A DNA stretch of 64,000 nucleotides from Methylotenera sp. (GTDB lineage Bacteria; Pseudomonadota; Gammaproteobacteria; Burkholderiales; Methylophilaceae): the NCBI GenBank assembly GCA_030682715.1, contig JAUXNQ010000037.1:1-64000 (forward strand), written 5' to 3'. Below, in pieces: positions 31,630-42,040 of this stretch (position 1 is its first letter; each line of letters begins with the position of its first letter). Under the pieces are notes generated by a model. It had not been told where the DNA came from and did no database searches. It saw only the letters and a program-made list of their open reading frames with translations. Made by a program: the position numbers and the translations under genes.

Positions 31630-31960
31630 CAAGCTTTACTATCACATCCTGCCAACCAGTTTCAAGCTGTTGCAAGACAGTGCAAGATTCGCCCTCCTCC
31701 CCAATGTAAAGTAGCTATTAGAAAATTGTAAGAGCGGTTTGTGACCGCGAAAGCAACGTGAAATCAGTGTCTATTTTTTCGCGGTCATCAACCGCAAAAA
31801 TGGTTCCTGTAAACATATCTGCTTTCGCGTGAGAATAATCCGCACCAAAACCTGAATATCTACAAGTGGCATTCGTAAAAAGTTAGATTGTAGATACAAC
31901 AAAAAACAACAGTAGAAACATAAATATTGGAATTTTTGAAAAGTTGGAAAGAAGCCAATC
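31630..31960. other. intergenic region before the chemoreceptor
   Basis: 331 bp without a convincing gene. It contains short inverted pieces (for example gcggttt/aaaccgc-like sequence near 31735-31795). The chemoreceptor promoter presumably lies here, but no strong -35/-10 pair could be singled out. Confidence 0.5.
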
Positions 31961-34900
31961 ATGAAAATCAATCTGCCAGTCACCAGCAATGAAATCATTC
32001 TTGATGATGCGGAGATAGTGATGACCAGAACTGATGTCAAGGGCATCATCACGTACGCTAACAAGGATTTTATCAAGGTCAGTGGTTTTAGCGAAGCTGA
32101 GCTTGTGGGGCATAACCACAATGTTGTGCGCCACCCAGATATGCCAGTAGAAGCCTTTAAGGACCTGTGGACAAACCTGAAAGCTGGCAGGTCGTGGACT
32201 GGACTGGTGAAGAACCGCACCAAAGCGGGTGATTTTTATTGGGTAGAAGCGAATGTGGCGCCAGTTGTTGAAGGCGGGACGATGACAGGTTATGAATCTG
32301 TGCGCAGGAAACCTGCACGGAGCCAGGTTGAAGCAGCCGGCAATGCCTACCGCCTCTTTAAAGAGGGTAAGGCCAAAGGTTTGATGATAAGCGATGGCAA
32401 AGTTGTCAAAAATACAATGGTTAATAAATTAAAAATGAAGGTAAATGCTATGAAAGTAAGCCAACGTTTGGCAGGCATGATCGTGTTTTCGGTTCTGGTG
32501 GTGTTGATGCAGTCGGGGTTGGGCCTTTACGAGCTATCTAAGGCAAATAACAGCCTTAAAACCGTGTATGAAGACCGCATGGTACCAGTGGCGGATTTAG
32601 GCAAAATATCCAACCTCATGCTGGAAAACCGCACATATTTAAGAATCGCGCTCAGCGAGGTGGCCATTAGTAACAAAGACCATGAAGCTACGCTGGTCAT
32701 GAACCCAGAAATGGCTACAAAGTCGGCTGATGTCATTGAACATAACATAGAGGTTATCACCGGGTTATGGAAAGGCTTCATGGCAACTTACCTGACGCCA
32801 GAAGAAAAAATACTGGCTGATAAATTTGCGGCAAGCCGCGGCAAGTTCGTTAAAGAGGCATTGAAGCCGGCTGTGGACACATTGCGGGCAAATGATTATG
32901 AAGCAACAAAATTACTGTCTGGCAAGGCGCGTGAACTTTATACCGCTGCCGGCCCGGATTTAGCGGCGCTGCTTAAATTGCAAGGCGATGTGGCAAAACA
33001 GGAATATCAAGCCGCTGTTACAAACTATGAAAATATTCGCGCACTTACATTCGCCGGGCTGACTGGCGCCATTGTTATTTTGATCTGGCTAGGCTTCGCT
33101 CTGGTCCGCTCCATTGGCCGAGCTTTGGGTGGTGAGCCTAGGGAAATCAACACTGCGGCTACTCGCATGGCTGCAGGTGACCTCAGCTTTACTATTTCAC
33201 TTGCAACAACTGACAACACCAGTGCCATGGCGGCCATGAGCGCTATGCAGGATAAAGTCAAATTACTTATTTCTGACGCGGTAGCGCTCTCGAAAGCAGC
33301 CGTTGAAGGAAAGCTGTCGACGCGCGCAGATGCGACTAAACATCAGGGTGACTTCCGTAAAGTGGTAGAAGGCGTGAATGCCACGCTGGACTCTGTGATT
33401 GGCCCGCTGAATGTGGCAGCCAATTATGTAGACCGCATCTCCAAAGGTGATATCCCTGCCAAAATTACCGATAGCTATAACGGTGACTTCAACACGATTA
33501 AAAACAACCTTAATGCCTGTATCGAGGCTGTTAACAAGATGGCCGCCGATGCCGTGATGTTGTCTCAGGCCGCTGTCGAAGGGCGACTCGAAACCCGCGC
33601 CGATGCGACGCAACATCAGGGTGATTTCCGCAAAATTGTTGAAGGTGTGAATAATACGCTGGACGCCGTGATTGGCCCGTTGAATGTGGCTGCCGGTTAT
33701 GTCGATCACTTTGCCAAGGGCAACATTCCAGCCAAGATTACGGACAGTTACAACGGCGATTTCAACATCATTAAAAACAACCTCAATGCCTGTGTAGATG
33801 CGCTGAATTTATTAGTGGCAGATGCCAATATGTTAGCCCAAGCCGCGCAACAAAACAGACTTGATACGCGCGCCGATGTATCTAAACATTGGGGTGACTA
33901 CCGTAAAGTGGTTGAAGGTGTAAATGGCACGTTAGATACCGTGATGGAGAAAAATGCTGCTGATGCTGCCGAGAAAGCACAAGAGGCACAAGTATTGTCT
34001 GATGCGGTAGCAGAAACCCAAGGCATTATTGAAGGCGCAAAAGCTGGTGATTTAACCAGCCGCGTCTCATTAGATGGTAAAACGGGCGCAATTGCCAGTT
34101 TATGTGATGGCGTCAATGCACTCATGGATAAAATGACCGAAATCATTATTCAAGTGCGAGAAGCCGGTGAAACCATCAACACTGCCGCAGGTGAAATATC
34201 CTCAGGTAACACTGATTTATCCAGCCGCACCGAGCAGCAAGCTTCTTCACTGGAAGAAACCGCCTCCAGCATGGAAGAACTCGCCAGCACCGTCAAACAG
34301 AATGCTGAAAACGCCAAACAAGCCAATCAGCTCGCAGTTGCTGCATCTGGCGTTGCAGTTAAAGGTGGCGAGGTTGTCAGTGAAGTCATCACCACCATGG
34401 TAGACATCAATACCAGTTCACGCAAAATTGAAGACATCATCTCAGTCATTGATGGCATTGCTTTCCAAACCAATATCCTTGCGCTCAATGCAGCAGTAGA
34501 AGCCGCCCGCGCGGGCGAGCAAGGCCGAGGTTTTGCCGTGGTTGCAGGTGAAGTACGCAGTCTTGCACAGCGCTCAGCCAGTGCCGCCAAAGAAATCAAG
34601 GAGCTTATCTCTGACTCTACTTCCAAAGTACAAAACGGTACCAAGTTAGTAGAAGACGCGGGTAAAACCATGGGTGAAATTGTGTCTTCCGTACAACGCG
34701 TAACGGACATCATGGCTGAAATATCTGCAGCATCCAGCGAACAAAGTACTGGCATTGATCAAGTCAACAATGCCATTACCAGCATGGATGAAGTGACCCA
34801 GCAAAATGCGGCCTTAGTTGAGCAAGCGGCCGCGGCGGCAGAGTCATTGGTGGACCAAGCCGTGAATCTGGTGGAAACTGTGAGTGCATTCAAATTGCAG

Positions 34901-35083
34901 GGTTCGGCCAACTCACCAACAGGTAGCTCTTTATACTTAGCGGGTAAATCAACATTACGCTCGGTAGCAAATCGCCCAACTGCACGTCCAGTCGCAAGAT
35001 CAGCCAAGTCAACTACGAGACCTGCACTCGTAAAGGTACAGGCAAAGTCAGGTTCGAACGATGGTGATTGGGAAGAGTTTTAA
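31961..35083 (+). CDS. Aer-like PAS methyl-accepting chemoreceptor with repeated HAMP-like units
   Basis: A 1040-residue transducer. The N-terminal PAS domain (1-120) keeps the Aer FAD-site residues at the same numbers as E. coli Aer: N34, R57, H58, D60, F66, W70 and N85 ([13 protein letters not shown]). Then come TM1 (about 171-191), a periplasmic four-helix domain (to about 360), TM2 (about 363-386) and a HAMP. Two 91-residue repeats (439-529, 530-620) and a partial third form a poly-HAMP rod. The MCP signalling domain has [20 protein letters not shown]. The C-terminus DWEEF is a CheR/CheB-tether pentapeptide. Confidence 0.92.
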   Translation: MKINLPVTSNEIILDDAEIVMTRTDVKGIITYANKDFIKVSGFSEAELVGHNHNVVRHPDMPVEAFKDLWTNLKAGRSWTGLVKNRTKAGDFYWVEANVAPVVEGGTMTGYESVRRKPARSQVEAAGNAYRLFKEGKAKGLMISDGKVVKNTMVNKLKMKVNAMKVSQRLAGMIVFSVLVVLMQSGLGLYELSKANNSLKTVYEDRMVPVADLGKISNLMLENRTYLRIALSEVAISNKDHEATLVMNPEMATKSADVIEHNIEVITGLWKGFMATYLTPEEKILADKFAASRGKFVKEALKPAVDTLRANDYEATKLLSGKARELYTAAGPDLAALLKLQGDVAKQEYQAAVTNYENIRALTFAGLTGAIVILIWLGFALVRSIGRALGGEPREINTAATRMAAGDLSFTISLATTDNTSAMAAMSAMQDKVKLLISDAVALSKAAVEGKLSTRADATKHQGDFRKVVEGVNATLDSVIGPLNVAANYVDRISKGDIPAKITDSYNGDFNTIKNNLNACIEAVNKMAADAVMLSQAAVEGRLETRADATQHQGDFRKIVEGVNNTLDAVIGPLNVAAGYVDHFAKGNIPAKITDSYNGDFNIIKNNLNACVDALNLLVADANMLAQAAQQNRLDTRADVSKHWGDYRKVVEGVNGTLDTVMEKNAADAAEKAQEAQVLSDAVAETQGIIEGAKAGDLTSRVSLDGKTGAIASLCDGVNALMDKMTEIIIQVREAGETINTAAGEISSGNTDLSSRTEQQASSLEETASSMEELASTVKQNAENAKQANQLAVAASGVAVKGGEVVSEVITTMVDINTSSRKIEDIISVIDGIAFQTNILALNAAVEAARAGEQGRGFAVVAGEVRSLAQRSASAAKEIKELISDSTSKVQNGTKLVEDAGKTMGEIVSSVQRVTDIMAEISAASSEQSTGIDQVNNAITSMDEVTQQNAALVEQAAAAAESLVDQAVNLVETVSAFKLQGSANSPTGSSLYLAGKSTLRSVANRPTARPVARSAKSTTRPALVKVQAKSGSNDGDWEEF
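33275..33820 (+). repeat. two 273-bp coding tandem repeats in the chemoreceptor
   Basis: 33275-33547 and 33548-33820 encode near-identical HAMP-like units, each with [22 protein letters not shown] and [20 protein letters not shown] partial third unit starts at 33821 ([16 protein letters not shown]). The repeat number could vary between strains by recombination. Confidence 0.85.
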
Positions 35084-35134
35084 TCTTTCGCAGTTGAATA
35101 ACGTGTTGATTACAAAATTATATAGGCTTATTAA

Positions 35135-38100
35135 ATGCAGATAATGCCAGAGCTACAGCGCTACGTGATTAATGAGAAACTTGGGGAAAGCCTGCAGGCT
35201 CATGTTTACAAGGGATATCATAAACTTGTACCTGAGCAGCAGTTAGTGCTCAAGCCGCTTAAATTACCATCAGGTTGGGATGACCAGTCACGCCATTTAC
35301 GGCAAAAGATAGAGCGCCTAAAGGTGCTGCATGACCCCCGCGTCTGCACACCACTGGCGCTGGAGTCTGATGGAGCTCTACAGATCATAGTGCAACCCTG
35401 GTTTGCCGGGCAACCGCTGGATGCATGGGTCGCGCAGCAGCAGAAACTTAGGCTGGAAGACTTTTTTTTCATTGCCTGTACCATTACCGACATTTTGCAG
35501 GTGGTGCATGATGCTGGCATCACCCACGGCGGCGTCAAGCCGCACAATATATTGATACAGCCAGGTACGCTGACGCTGCGCCTCACTGACTTCATTACGC
35601 CGCTGGATATCCGCGATGTCAGCCACTTCATCTACGACCCCGAGTTTGTGCGTGGCACGCTAGCTTACACCTCGCCGGAACAGACCGGTCGCATTAACTA
35701 CCGCGTGGATTTTTCTACTGACCTGTATTCTCTCGGCATCGTGTTTTACGAACTGCTCACTGGCAAGCTGCCGTTTTTCTCCACCGATCCGCTGGAACTG
35801 ATTCACTCGCACCTCGCCGAAGAGGCGCCCAAGGTGCATGAGGTTAATCCGGAAATCCCGCACCAGCTGAGTGAGATTGTTGCAAAACTCATACTCAAGC
35901 AGCCAGAGAAGCGCTATCAAAGTGCTGCTGGCCTGCTGGCTGACTTAATTCGCTGCCGTGTCGAATATGCCGAGAGTGGTACGGTTTCGCCATTTCCCGT
36001 TGGGATGCGAGATCGGACCAAGCGTGTCATTTTTATCTCTAAAATGGTCGGGCGTATTGCCGAAAGCGAACTGATCCAAAGTGAGTATGACGAGGTGACT
36101 CGCGGCAAATTTCGCTCCGTGTTTATTTCCGGTTTGTCTGGTATCGGCAAGACACGGCTTATTCAGGAGTTGCAGAAGCCGCTAGTGCGGCATCGCGGCT
36201 ACTTCACCTCTGGCAAGTTTGACCAGTACCAGAAGAACATTCCCTACAGTTCGCTGATACAGGCACTACGCAACCTGATGCGCATTTTTTTGACCGAGAG
36301 CGATGCTCAGGTGGCTCAGTGGAAAAGCAAAATTCTCGATGCAGTGGAAGCCAATGGTCGCGTGATCACCGACGTGGTGCCGGAACTGGAGTTCATCATC
36401 GGCAAGCAACCGGAAGTGGCGCACCTGCCACCGGTGGAAGCGCGCAACCGTTTCAATGATTTATTTGGCCGCTTTCTTACCTGCCTCGCCAGCGAAGAGA
36501 ACCCGCTGGTGCTGTTTATCGATGACCTGCAGTGGTGCGACAGCGCCACCTTTGATTTCCTGCAGAACGGGTTCGCCAACCATAAAGATCACCCCTACCT
36601 GTTTTTCATGGGCGCCTACCGCCATAACGAGGTGGACGCGGCACACCCACTAACAAAACTGATTCGCAACGTCCTGGAAAGTCATGGCCCGTTGCAGGAA
36701 ATCCGACTGGAGGCACTCAACGAGGACGATTGCCACGAGATGGTAGCCTATATTCTGGATTCCTCGCTGGATGCAACCACTCATCTTGCACATTTCATTG
36801 CCCAACTGACCGAGGGCAACCCGCTGTTTGTCAGCGAGAGTCTGGCTTGGCTTTACGGCGAGGATCTTTTGCACACCGACGAGCGGCATCACTGGCAATG
36901 GGATATGAGCAGAATCCGCGATACGCAGATGCCAGCCACGGTAGTTGAACTATTCAGCTCCAAGATGAGCAAGTTGCCACCAGCAACCCTGCACATCCTT
37001 AACCACTGCGCCTGTATGGGCAACCGCTTCACGTCAGAGGACGTGGCGCGGGTACTCGATATTGGCCTCGAACAGCTATTCGAAGATTTGAAGCCGGTAT
37101 TGAATCTGGGGCTACTGCTGGAAAATAAGGCTGACCTGCAGTTCGTGCATGACCGCGTGCAGGAAGCAGTGCTACGCCAAGTAGATGAACAGGCGCGCCC
37201 AGCCATCCACTGGCGCATCGGCAACCGACTGCTGGACGCTGTGCCGGCAAACACCGACCTGGAATGTCTGGACAATCTGTTTACTATCGCCGCACATCTG
37301 AACAAAGGTCGTCCGGAGAAACTGGATGAAGCCACTACCTACCGCTTAGTGGACATTAACTTCCGCGCTGGTAACAAGGCACTGGATGCACTGGCGGGCG
37401 ATGCTGCCAATGAATTCTTTCTCATGGCACACAACGGTCTACCCGCCGACAGTTGGGTGACCGCCTACGAGATGACCTTTCGTATCTACCAGCGGCTAGC
37501 CAAAACTAATCTGATGCGCGGACGGTACGAAGAATCAGAGACGCTGCTCAATCAACTCATCGAGCATGCTATCAGCGACCTGGATAAGGCCGAGGCGCTG
37601 GCCGAGCAAACCACCTCACTGTCCTCTTTCGGCAATTTTATCAAGGCAATAGAGACTGCCAACCGCGGCTTGGCTTATTTCGAAAAGGCCATTCCTGAAG
37701 ACGCCCTCGAGGCAAAGCAACGTATGCAAACGCTAATGATGCAAATCGGGGAACATGCCGATGTGTGGGACAAAATCCTTCATATGCGTTTCACCGAGGA
37801 TCGTAAGAGCAAGATCGAACTGGCGTTCTACAGTGAACTCATCCCCGATCTCTATATGTCCGGGCTAGTACCGCAACTTTACCTTTCCGCCGCGCAGTCT
37901 ACCCTGCATTGCCTGGAGGGAGGCATGGACGAATCGGTAATTTACTCATTCTCCATCATGGGGCTGAACCTAGGAGAGCAGGAACAGTTTGAGCAGGCTT
38001 TCCGCTACCAGGATCTAGCGCACGACCTTTGCACCAAGTATCCCAATACCTTCGGCGCAACCAGAGGCATAAACGGCATCGTCTGGTGCAACATGCACTC

Positions 38101-41100
38101 GCGCAGCCATCCTTCCGAAATTGTCGACTACAGCCTGAAGGGTATCCAGTGCGGCAAAAACTGTGGTGACCTGTACAACGCAGGGCTTTCATACGGTCCG
38201 TTGATGTGGAATCTAATGGTACAGGGCAAGAGCTTGCGATGGGTCGAGGAATATGCCGAGGAGTGTCTCAGTTTTTCTAAAAAGAACCAGCTTTTGTTTT
38301 CAGTGGGCTTGGCAGAAGCTGTGCTGGCGGGTTGGGTAGCACCGATGAAACAGAATTACCGGCCCGTGGAAATGGAGGCAACACTGGCACGTTGGGCCGA
38401 GGACAATTACGTGGCTGCCTCCGGCAGTTATTTCGCCATGCTTGGTTTCTCCCAGTACTATATGGGAGATTACGTGGCTGCTGCAGTTTCGCTAGAAGCC
38501 GTCGAGCGTTACCTGCACGGCCTTACCGACAATGTGCTGAAACGCATGTGGTATGTGTTCCGCATCTTGAATCGGCTGCGTTTCTCCGAAGGTATTGCGT
38601 GGGCGGAGATCGAGTCAGAAATCTCCCCATTACTGCAAAAGATTGAAATTTGGGCGCAACTCGGCCCGCTACTACGGCCTTATCTCGCTTTTATTTATGC
38701 CGAAATTGCCCGCGCCAAGGGCGAGGCGCGCGAAGCACGTGTCCGGTATCTGGATGCCATTACTGAAGCACAGGCGCAGGACTACGGGTTGCTTGCCGGA
38801 CATCTGCATGAATGCCTGGGAGAACTGATCAAAGATGCGGGGCTGGGCAATGCCGAAATCTACTATGCCGAGGCTAGGCGGCTTTACCGTGTTTGCCGTG
38901 CCGATGGGAAAAACTCCCTGTTACAGGCACGCCGTGGCTATGTCCCAGTGGATAAGGCGCTACGCAGTGGCGAGGACGCCACCGAAACTACCGCCGAAGC
39001 TGCCGAGTTGGCCACACTACCTAATCTCGATATCAATTACCTGATGAAATCTGCACTGGCACTGTCGGCGGAAATAGATTTGCCGCAACTGCTGCAAAAG
39101 ATTATAACTGTGGTGCTGGAATCTTCCGGGGCGCAGCATGGTTATCTGCTAATCAAACAACAAGATAAACTGGTTATCAAAGCGGAAAAACATGTTGGCA
39201 AAAAATATTTAAATAACAAACCTCATTACTTTTTGGAAGATGCGCATGATATTTGCAAAGAAATCGTCAGGTATGTATTAAATACAAAAGAAAAAGTGGT
39301 GCTGTGTGATGCACGCACGGAAGGGGATTTTCAGAATGCGTTCGAAGTAAAGGATCTAAACTTGCGTTCGATCATGTGTCTGCCAGTCATTAAGCAGGCA
39401 GAAATGATCGGCGTGTTGTACCTGGAAAACCGATTGTCCGATGGCATTTTTACGCCCGATAAAATTGTGATGACCGAGTTATTGACTTCGCATGCGGCTA
39501 TCTCGTTAGAAAATACGCACCTAATGGCGGAAACTCGCATTGCTGCTACCGCTTTTGAATCTCAGGAAGGCATGCTGGTTACCGACGCGAAGAATGTCAT
39601 TCTTCGCGTGAATCGTGTATTTACCGACATCACAGGGTACACCGCTGAAGAAGTCATCGGTAAGACCCCTAAACTGCTTAGTTCAGGGCAACATGATGTA
39701 GATTTTTATGCCGCTATGTGGAAATGTATCAACGGCACCGGGGCATGGGAAGGTGAAGTTTGGAATCGGCGCAAGAATGGCGAGGTGTACCCAGAGCGTC
39801 TCACCATTACCGCGGTGAAAGGCACAGACGATATTGTCACAAATTACGTTGCTACATTTACTGATACCACCTTGAGCAAAGCTGCGGAAAAGGAAATCTA
39901 TCAACTGGCATTCTACGACACGCTCACACACTTGCCTAATCGGAGACTTCTTTTGGATCGTCTCAGTCAGGCATTGGTCGCCAGTGCGCGTAGTGGTCGG
40001 CAAGGTGCGTTGCTATTTTTAGATCTCGACCATTTCAAAAACCTAAACGACACGCTCGGTCATGATACTGGTGACTTACTACTACAAAAGGTTGCCGAAC
40101 GTCTGACTGCCTGTGTGCGCGAAGGTGACACCGTTGCCCGTTTGGGTGGCGATGAGTATGTGGTCTTGCTGGAAGATCTGAGTGAGCAGGCACTTGAGGC
40201 TGCCGCACAGACAGTAGCCATTGGTGAGAAAATTCTGACCTCTCTCAATAATCCTTATCAGCTTGTCACGCACGAATACCTCATCACCCCTAGCATAGGT
40301 GCCTCTTTGTTCAATGATCATAAATTGGGGATAGATGAGCTACTGAAACAAGCCGATATTGCTATGTATCAAGCCAAGAAGGCTGGCCGTAATACGCTAC
40401 GCTTCTTTGACCCGCAGATGCAGGACACCATAAACGCACGCGCCTCACTGGAAGGGGAATTACGCAAAGCCCTTAATAAACAACAACTGCAGCTATATTA
40501 TCAAGTACAGGTTGACGACTGGGGTCGTCCATTTGGCGCTGAAGCATTGATCCGCTGGCTACACCCTGAACGTGGTCTGGTGTCTCCTTTTCATTTTATT
40601 CCTCTGGCAGAAGAAATGGGATTGATTCTGCCAATCGGGCAATGGGTGCTGGAGAGCGCTTGTGCGCAGATTAAATCGTGGGAGAATGATGAGTTAACAA
40701 GTCACCTTACGCTATCTATCAATGTTAGCGCCAAGCAATTTCACCAACCTGATTTTGTGGCTCAAGTACAAGCGGCTGTAAAACGACATGGTATTAATCC
40801 AATGCTACTTAAATTGGAATTGACAGAAAGTATCCTGTTAGAACAGATCGAAGACACCATTGCCAGCATGAACGCATTGAAAGATATTGGTATTCGCTTC
40901 TCATTGGATGACTTTGGTACTGGCTATTCATCCCTGCAATACCTTAAACGCTTACCACTGTATCAGCTCAAGATTGACCAGTCTTTCGTGCGCGACATCG
41001 CCATCGATAGCAGTGATCAAGCCATTGTGCGCACCATCATCGCCATGGCACAAACGCTGAACCTGAACGTTATTGCCGAGGGAGTGGAGACGGAAGGACA

Positions 41101-41203
41101 GCGGCAACTGCTTGTTGACAATGGTTGCAAAGCTTATCAAGGCTATCTGTTTGGCAGACCGATACCCATTGATCAGTTTGAAGCTTTACTGAGGCAACTT
41201 TAA
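35135..41203 (+). CDS. giant kinase-like/AAA/TPR/GAF/PAS/GGDEF/EAL signalling protein
   Basis: A 2022-residue cytosolic protein. Domain order: Ser/Thr-kinase-like (about 10-275), AAA-type ATPase (about 300-700; Walker A GLSGIGKT 333-340, Walker B LVLFIDD to 464), helical TPR-like region (about 700-1290), GAF (about 1300-1450), PAS (about 1460-1580), GGDEF (about 1590-1760) and EAL (about 1780-2020). The kinase lacks the catalytic Asp: HRD reads HGG (131-133) and DFG reads DFI (152-154), while K40 remains. GGDEY (1671-1675) and the I-site RxxD (1662-1665) are intact. EAL (1803-1805), ELTES, DDFGTGYSS and EGVE are intact. It probably turns over c-di-GMP under ATPase/TPR control. Confidence 0.9.
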   Translation: MQIMPELQRYVINEKLGESLQAHVYKGYHKLVPEQQLVLKPLKLPSGWDDQSRHLRQKIERLKVLHDPRVCTPLALESDGALQIIVQPWFAGQPLDAWVAQQQKLRLEDFFFIACTITDILQVVHDAGITHGGVKPHNILIQPGTLTLRLTDFITPLDIRDVSHFIYDPEFVRGTLAYTSPEQTGRINYRVDFSTDLYSLGIVFYELLTGKLPFFSTDPLELIHSHLAEEAPKVHEVNPEIPHQLSEIVAKLILKQPEKRYQSAAGLLADLIRCRVEYAESGTVSPFPVGMRDRTKRVIFISKMVGRIAESELIQSEYDEVTRGKFRSVFISGLSGIGKTRLIQELQKPLVRHRGYFTSGKFDQYQKNIPYSSLIQALRNLMRIFLTESDAQVAQWKSKILDAVEANGRVITDVVPELEFIIGKQPEVAHLPPVEARNRFNDLFGRFLTCLASEENPLVLFIDDLQWCDSATFDFLQNGFANHKDHPYLFFMGAYRHNEVDAAHPLTKLIRNVLESHGPLQEIRLEALNEDDCHEMVAYILDSSLDATTHLAHFIAQLTEGNPLFVSESLAWLYGEDLLHTDERHHWQWDMSRIRDTQMPATVVELFSSKMSKLPPATLHILNHCACMGNRFTSEDVARVLDIGLEQLFEDLKPVLNLGLLLENKADLQFVHDRVQEAVLRQVDEQARPAIHWRIGNRLLDAVPANTDLECLDNLFTIAAHLNKGRPEKLDEATTYRLVDINFRAGNKALDALAGDAANEFFLMAHNGLPADSWVTAYEMTFRIYQRLAKTNLMRGRYEESETLLNQLIEHAISDLDKAEALAEQTTSLSSFGNFIKAIETANRGLAYFEKAIPEDALEAKQRMQTLMMQIGEHADVWDKILHMRFTEDRKSKIELAFYSELIPDLYMSGLVPQLYLSAAQSTLHCLEGGMDESVIYSFSIMGLNLGEQEQFEQAFRYQDLAHDLCTKYPNTFGATRGINGIVWCNMHSRSHPSEIVDYSLKGIQCGKNCGDLYNAGLSYGPLMWNLMVQGKSLRWVEEYAEECLSFSKKNQLLFSVGLAEAVLAGWVAPMKQNYRPVEMEATLARWAEDNYVAASGSYFAMLGFSQYYMGDYVAAAVSLEAVERYLHGLTDNVLKRMWYVFRILNRLRFSEGIAWAEIESEISPLLQKIEIWAQLGPLLRPYLAFIYAEIARAKGEAREARVRYLDAITEAQAQDYGLLAGHLHECLGELIKDAGLGNAEIYYAEARRLYRVCRADGKNSLLQARRGYVPVDKALRSGEDATETTAEAAELATLPNLDINYLMKSALALSAEIDLPQLLQKIITVVLESSGAQHGYLLIKQQDKLVIKAEKHVGKKYLNNKPHYFLEDAHDICKEIVRYVLNTKEKVVLCDARTEGDFQNAFEVKDLNLRSIMCLPVIKQAEMIGVLYLENRLSDGIFTPDKIVMTELLTSHAAISLENTHLMAETRIAATAFESQEGMLVTDAKNVILRVNRVFTDITGYTAEEVIGKTPKLLSSGQHDVDFYAAMWKCINGTGAWEGEVWNRRKNGEVYPERLTITAVKGTDDIVTNYVATFTDTTLSKAAEKEIYQLAFYDTLTHLPNRRLLLDRLSQALVASARSGRQGALLFLDLDHFKNLNDTLGHDTGDLLLQKVAERLTACVREGDTVARLGGDEYVVLLEDLSEQALEAAAQTVAIGEKILTSLNNPYQLVTHEYLITPSIGASLFNDHKLGIDELLKQADIAMYQAKKAGRNTLRFFDPQMQDTINARASLEGELRKALNKQQLQLYYQVQVDDWGRPFGAEALIRWLHPERGLVSPFHFIPLAEEMGLILPIGQWVLESACAQIKSWENDELTSHLTLSINVSAKQFHQPDFVAQVQAAVKRHGINPMLLKLELTESILLEQIEDTIASMNALKDIGIRFSLDDFGTGYSSLQYLKRLPLYQLKIDQSFVRDIAIDSSDQAIVRTIIAMAQTLNLNVIAEGVETEGQRQLLVDNGCKAYQGYLFGRPIPIDQFEALLRQL

Positions 41204-41532
41204 TCGTTTTTGATGATGCTCAAGTAATGAGTGATGTAAGTTCTCTTACGTCCATGAGTTTCATGACTTTTGATGAGCAGTAATATTTACAGGCATGGCC
41301 TGATAATAGAAATCTGGGTTTAACCAATATTCCTTTTCGCTATTCAATTCTTTGAATACATTGTAAGCTATACCCTAATTCTGCTTGCCCCCACCCTGGC
41401 ACTTAATTTTGGTTGCCCATGACCCTGGCACCAAGCCTCTGAGGCCCTGAACATGCCTCGTTTGTTTTTCCGTAAACGGCTTTGCCAATAACGGAAAGAA
41501 ACGATGATTTTCCTGAAAAGGAATGTGTAAAA
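41204..41532. other. intergenic region before cheW
   Basis: 329 bp without a recognisable gene. It holds the direct repeat ACCCTGGCAC, twice within about 45 bp near 41391-41436, and a small hairpin CCGTAAACGG. It may carry the cheW promoter or be the scar of an older insertion. Confidence 0.4.
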
Positions 41533-42012
41533 ATGTTCAGGTCACTTAATAACTTTTCCGCTACTGAAGCAATCACAAACAAAGAAGAAAGTGCGTGGAG
41601 TGAATACCTCACTTTTGCATTAGGAACTGAAATATTCGGCTTGGAGTTATTGAAAGTACAGGAAATTCGCGGTTATGACGCTGTGACGCAAATCGCCAAT
41701 ACACCAGACTTCATCAACGGCTCTGTCAACTTACGCGGCATGATTGTGCCAATTGTGGATCTACGCATCAAATTTAAACTTGGAAAAGTTGAATATGACG
41801 AATCCACCGTGGTGATTATTCTTAATATGAATGGACAAGTTGCAAGCATCGTAGTAGATGACGTTTCGGATATCATTGCAATAGAGGATAACGAAGTGCG
41901 CGGCGTATCCTCCCTAGCCACCGCTATCGATACTAAATATATTGTCGGCTTAGCCACGCCAGCGTCACAGTTGCTTGTTCTAATCGATACCGATCAACTC
42001 CTGTGCAACTAA
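41533..42012 (+). CDS. cheW: CheW-type chemotaxis coupling protein
   Basis: A 159-residue single CheW domain linking receptors to a CheA kinase. Typical segments are FALGTEIFGLELLKVQEIRG, SVNLRGMIVPIVDLR and ASIVVDDVSDII. The ATG at 41533 has AAAAGGA 10 bases upstream, so it is preferred to the upstream TTG frame at 41482. No cheA, cheY, cheR or cheB is in the window. It probably couples the Aer-like receptor upstream to a kinase encoded elsewhere. Confidence 0.92.
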   Translation: MFRSLNNFSATEAITNKEESAWSEYLTFALGTEIFGLELLKVQEIRGYDAVTQIANTPDFINGSVNLRGMIVPIVDLRIKFKLGKVEYDESTVVIILNMNGQVASIVVDDVSDIIAIEDNEVRGVSSLATAIDTKYIVGLATPASQLLVLIDTDQLLCN

Positions 42013-42040
42013 TAAATAGTATTGATTGATAGAGGCTTTT

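Noticed and set aside
31466-31714. 82-codon frame after the response regulator
   Set aside because: It overlaps the regulator's end and then runs through the REP-like element, so coding is unlikely.
35135-36000. Active Ser/Thr kinase at the N-terminus of the giant protein
   Set aside because: The catalytic loop reads HGG instead of HRD and the Mg loop DFI instead of DFG, so normal phosphotransfer is not expected.
41391-41440. Insertion-sequence remnant before cheW
   Set aside because: Only a 10-bp direct repeat (ACCCTGGCAC) is seen; no inverted ends or transposase fragment could be found.
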